Shown here piece by piece: positions 42,577-42,890 of a DNA stretch of 42,890 nt (its first letter is position 1; each line of letters starts with the position of its first letter). The translations under genes and the position numbers were made by a program. The DNA comes from Muribaculaceae bacterium (GTDB taxonomy: Bacteria > Bacteroidota > Bacteroidia > Bacteroidales > Muribaculaceae). The notes below the pieces were generated by a model. That model did no database searches and had not been told where the DNA came from. It saw only the letters and a list, made by a program, of their open reading frames with translations. The stretch covers positions 1-42,890 of the forward strand of contig JAIDPA010000186.1 in assembly GCA_029062985.1 (NCBI GenBank). The letters are read 5' to 3'.

Positions 42577-42890
42577 ATATGAATTTGAGACATTAATAAA
42601 CAAATTGTTAGGCTATAGCATGAAATGATAGGTATTGAATAGGTCAACTTGGATTAGCGACTTATACCTTGTGGATCGTCAAAGATAAAAAATTCTCTGA
42701 ATGTCTGACCGTTTCTTTGTCCACGCCGAGTCTGTTTGACCATTCGATTTTACGCCGTCTGACCGTGAAATATGTTTGTCCATATTACACTACATATTAT
42801 GTAACTTATTATGTGTCCCGTCCTAAAAAATATTGACTAGGATTTGTATTGTTAAATGTTAATATACGTTTAAAATCCGGATAGGTTTTG
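42577..42890. other. A+T-rich right edge with short repeats and a possible 34-codon ORF remnant
   Basis: No confident gene was seen. Between 42694 and 42783 the motif GTCTGACCGT or close variants (GTTTGACCAT, TTTGTCCA) recurs. Read leftward, the same stretch gives a 34-codon frame (42783-42679, MDKHISRSDGVKSNGQTDSA...) of unknown kind. TTACACTACATATTATGTAA (42785-42804) is an imperfect palindrome. TGTCCCGTCCTAAAAAAT at 42812-42829 has the look of a mobile-element end, but nothing beyond it is in the window to confirm this. Confidence 0.35.

Overview
The window reads as chromosomal DNA of a gut-type Bacteroidales, most likely Muribaculaceae or a close relative. The evidence is the succinate dehydrogenase/fumarate reductase order C-A-B, a lipoprotein TamA (TamL) beside TamB, Mfa/Fim-type fimbrial genes with a DUF3575 protein, a DUF2795 gene, few Shine-Dalgarno sites, and repeated promoters of the Bacteroidetes form TTTG/TTG - about 20 nt - TAnnTTTG. 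The family assignment is inference. No rRNA, tRNA or CRISPR array was seen.

Layout. 1-3452: frdCAB (frdB runs off the left edge). 3750-10592: leftward single genes (DegT/DnrJ aminotransferase, VWA protein, NrtR-like Nudix regulator with a long tail, YebC, PheT), with a compound AGGCT/AATTTGAAAATTTG repeat in three gaps. 10849-12498: rightward TPR membrane protein with an HTH-like tail. 12816-16765: leftward operon psd-pssA-DUF4834-HAD phosphatase-histidine kinase. 16931-17899: lipid kinase, divergent from psd. 17925-21759: leftward operon of TPR protein, DUF3575 protein, FimB/Mfa2-like lipoprotein and fimbrillin-like lipoprotein. 21896-35930: long leftward run rimP-nusA-infB-folK-nudC-vanZ-tamB-tamL-small membrane protein, joining translation/transcription factors to outer-membrane biogenesis. 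36138-37964: dnaX. 38108-39004: rightward PduO-type adenosyltransferase and DUF2795.

The right end (about 39.0-42.9 kb) differs from the rest. It is visibly A+T-rich and carries an AAA/DUF4143 ATPase and a Fic AMP-transferase. The ATPase lies between two copies of a ~210-bp direct repeat. Each copy starts with the last codons of DUF2795 and includes that gene's terminator, so the ATPase looks like a cassette inserted at the 3' end of a core gene, with no recombinase beside it. The Fic gene is bracketed by arrays of a 9-nt half-site (TTATCGCAA/TTGCGATAA) set exactly 10 bp apart. The upstream array covers a good promoter, and the downstream array begins 4 nt after the stop codon. This pair of cassettes is the best candidate for an undescribed system.

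The second strongest observation is in the aminotransferase gene: the repeat found in the nearby gaps appears to have supplied an in-frame insertion near its N-terminus and also its stop codon.
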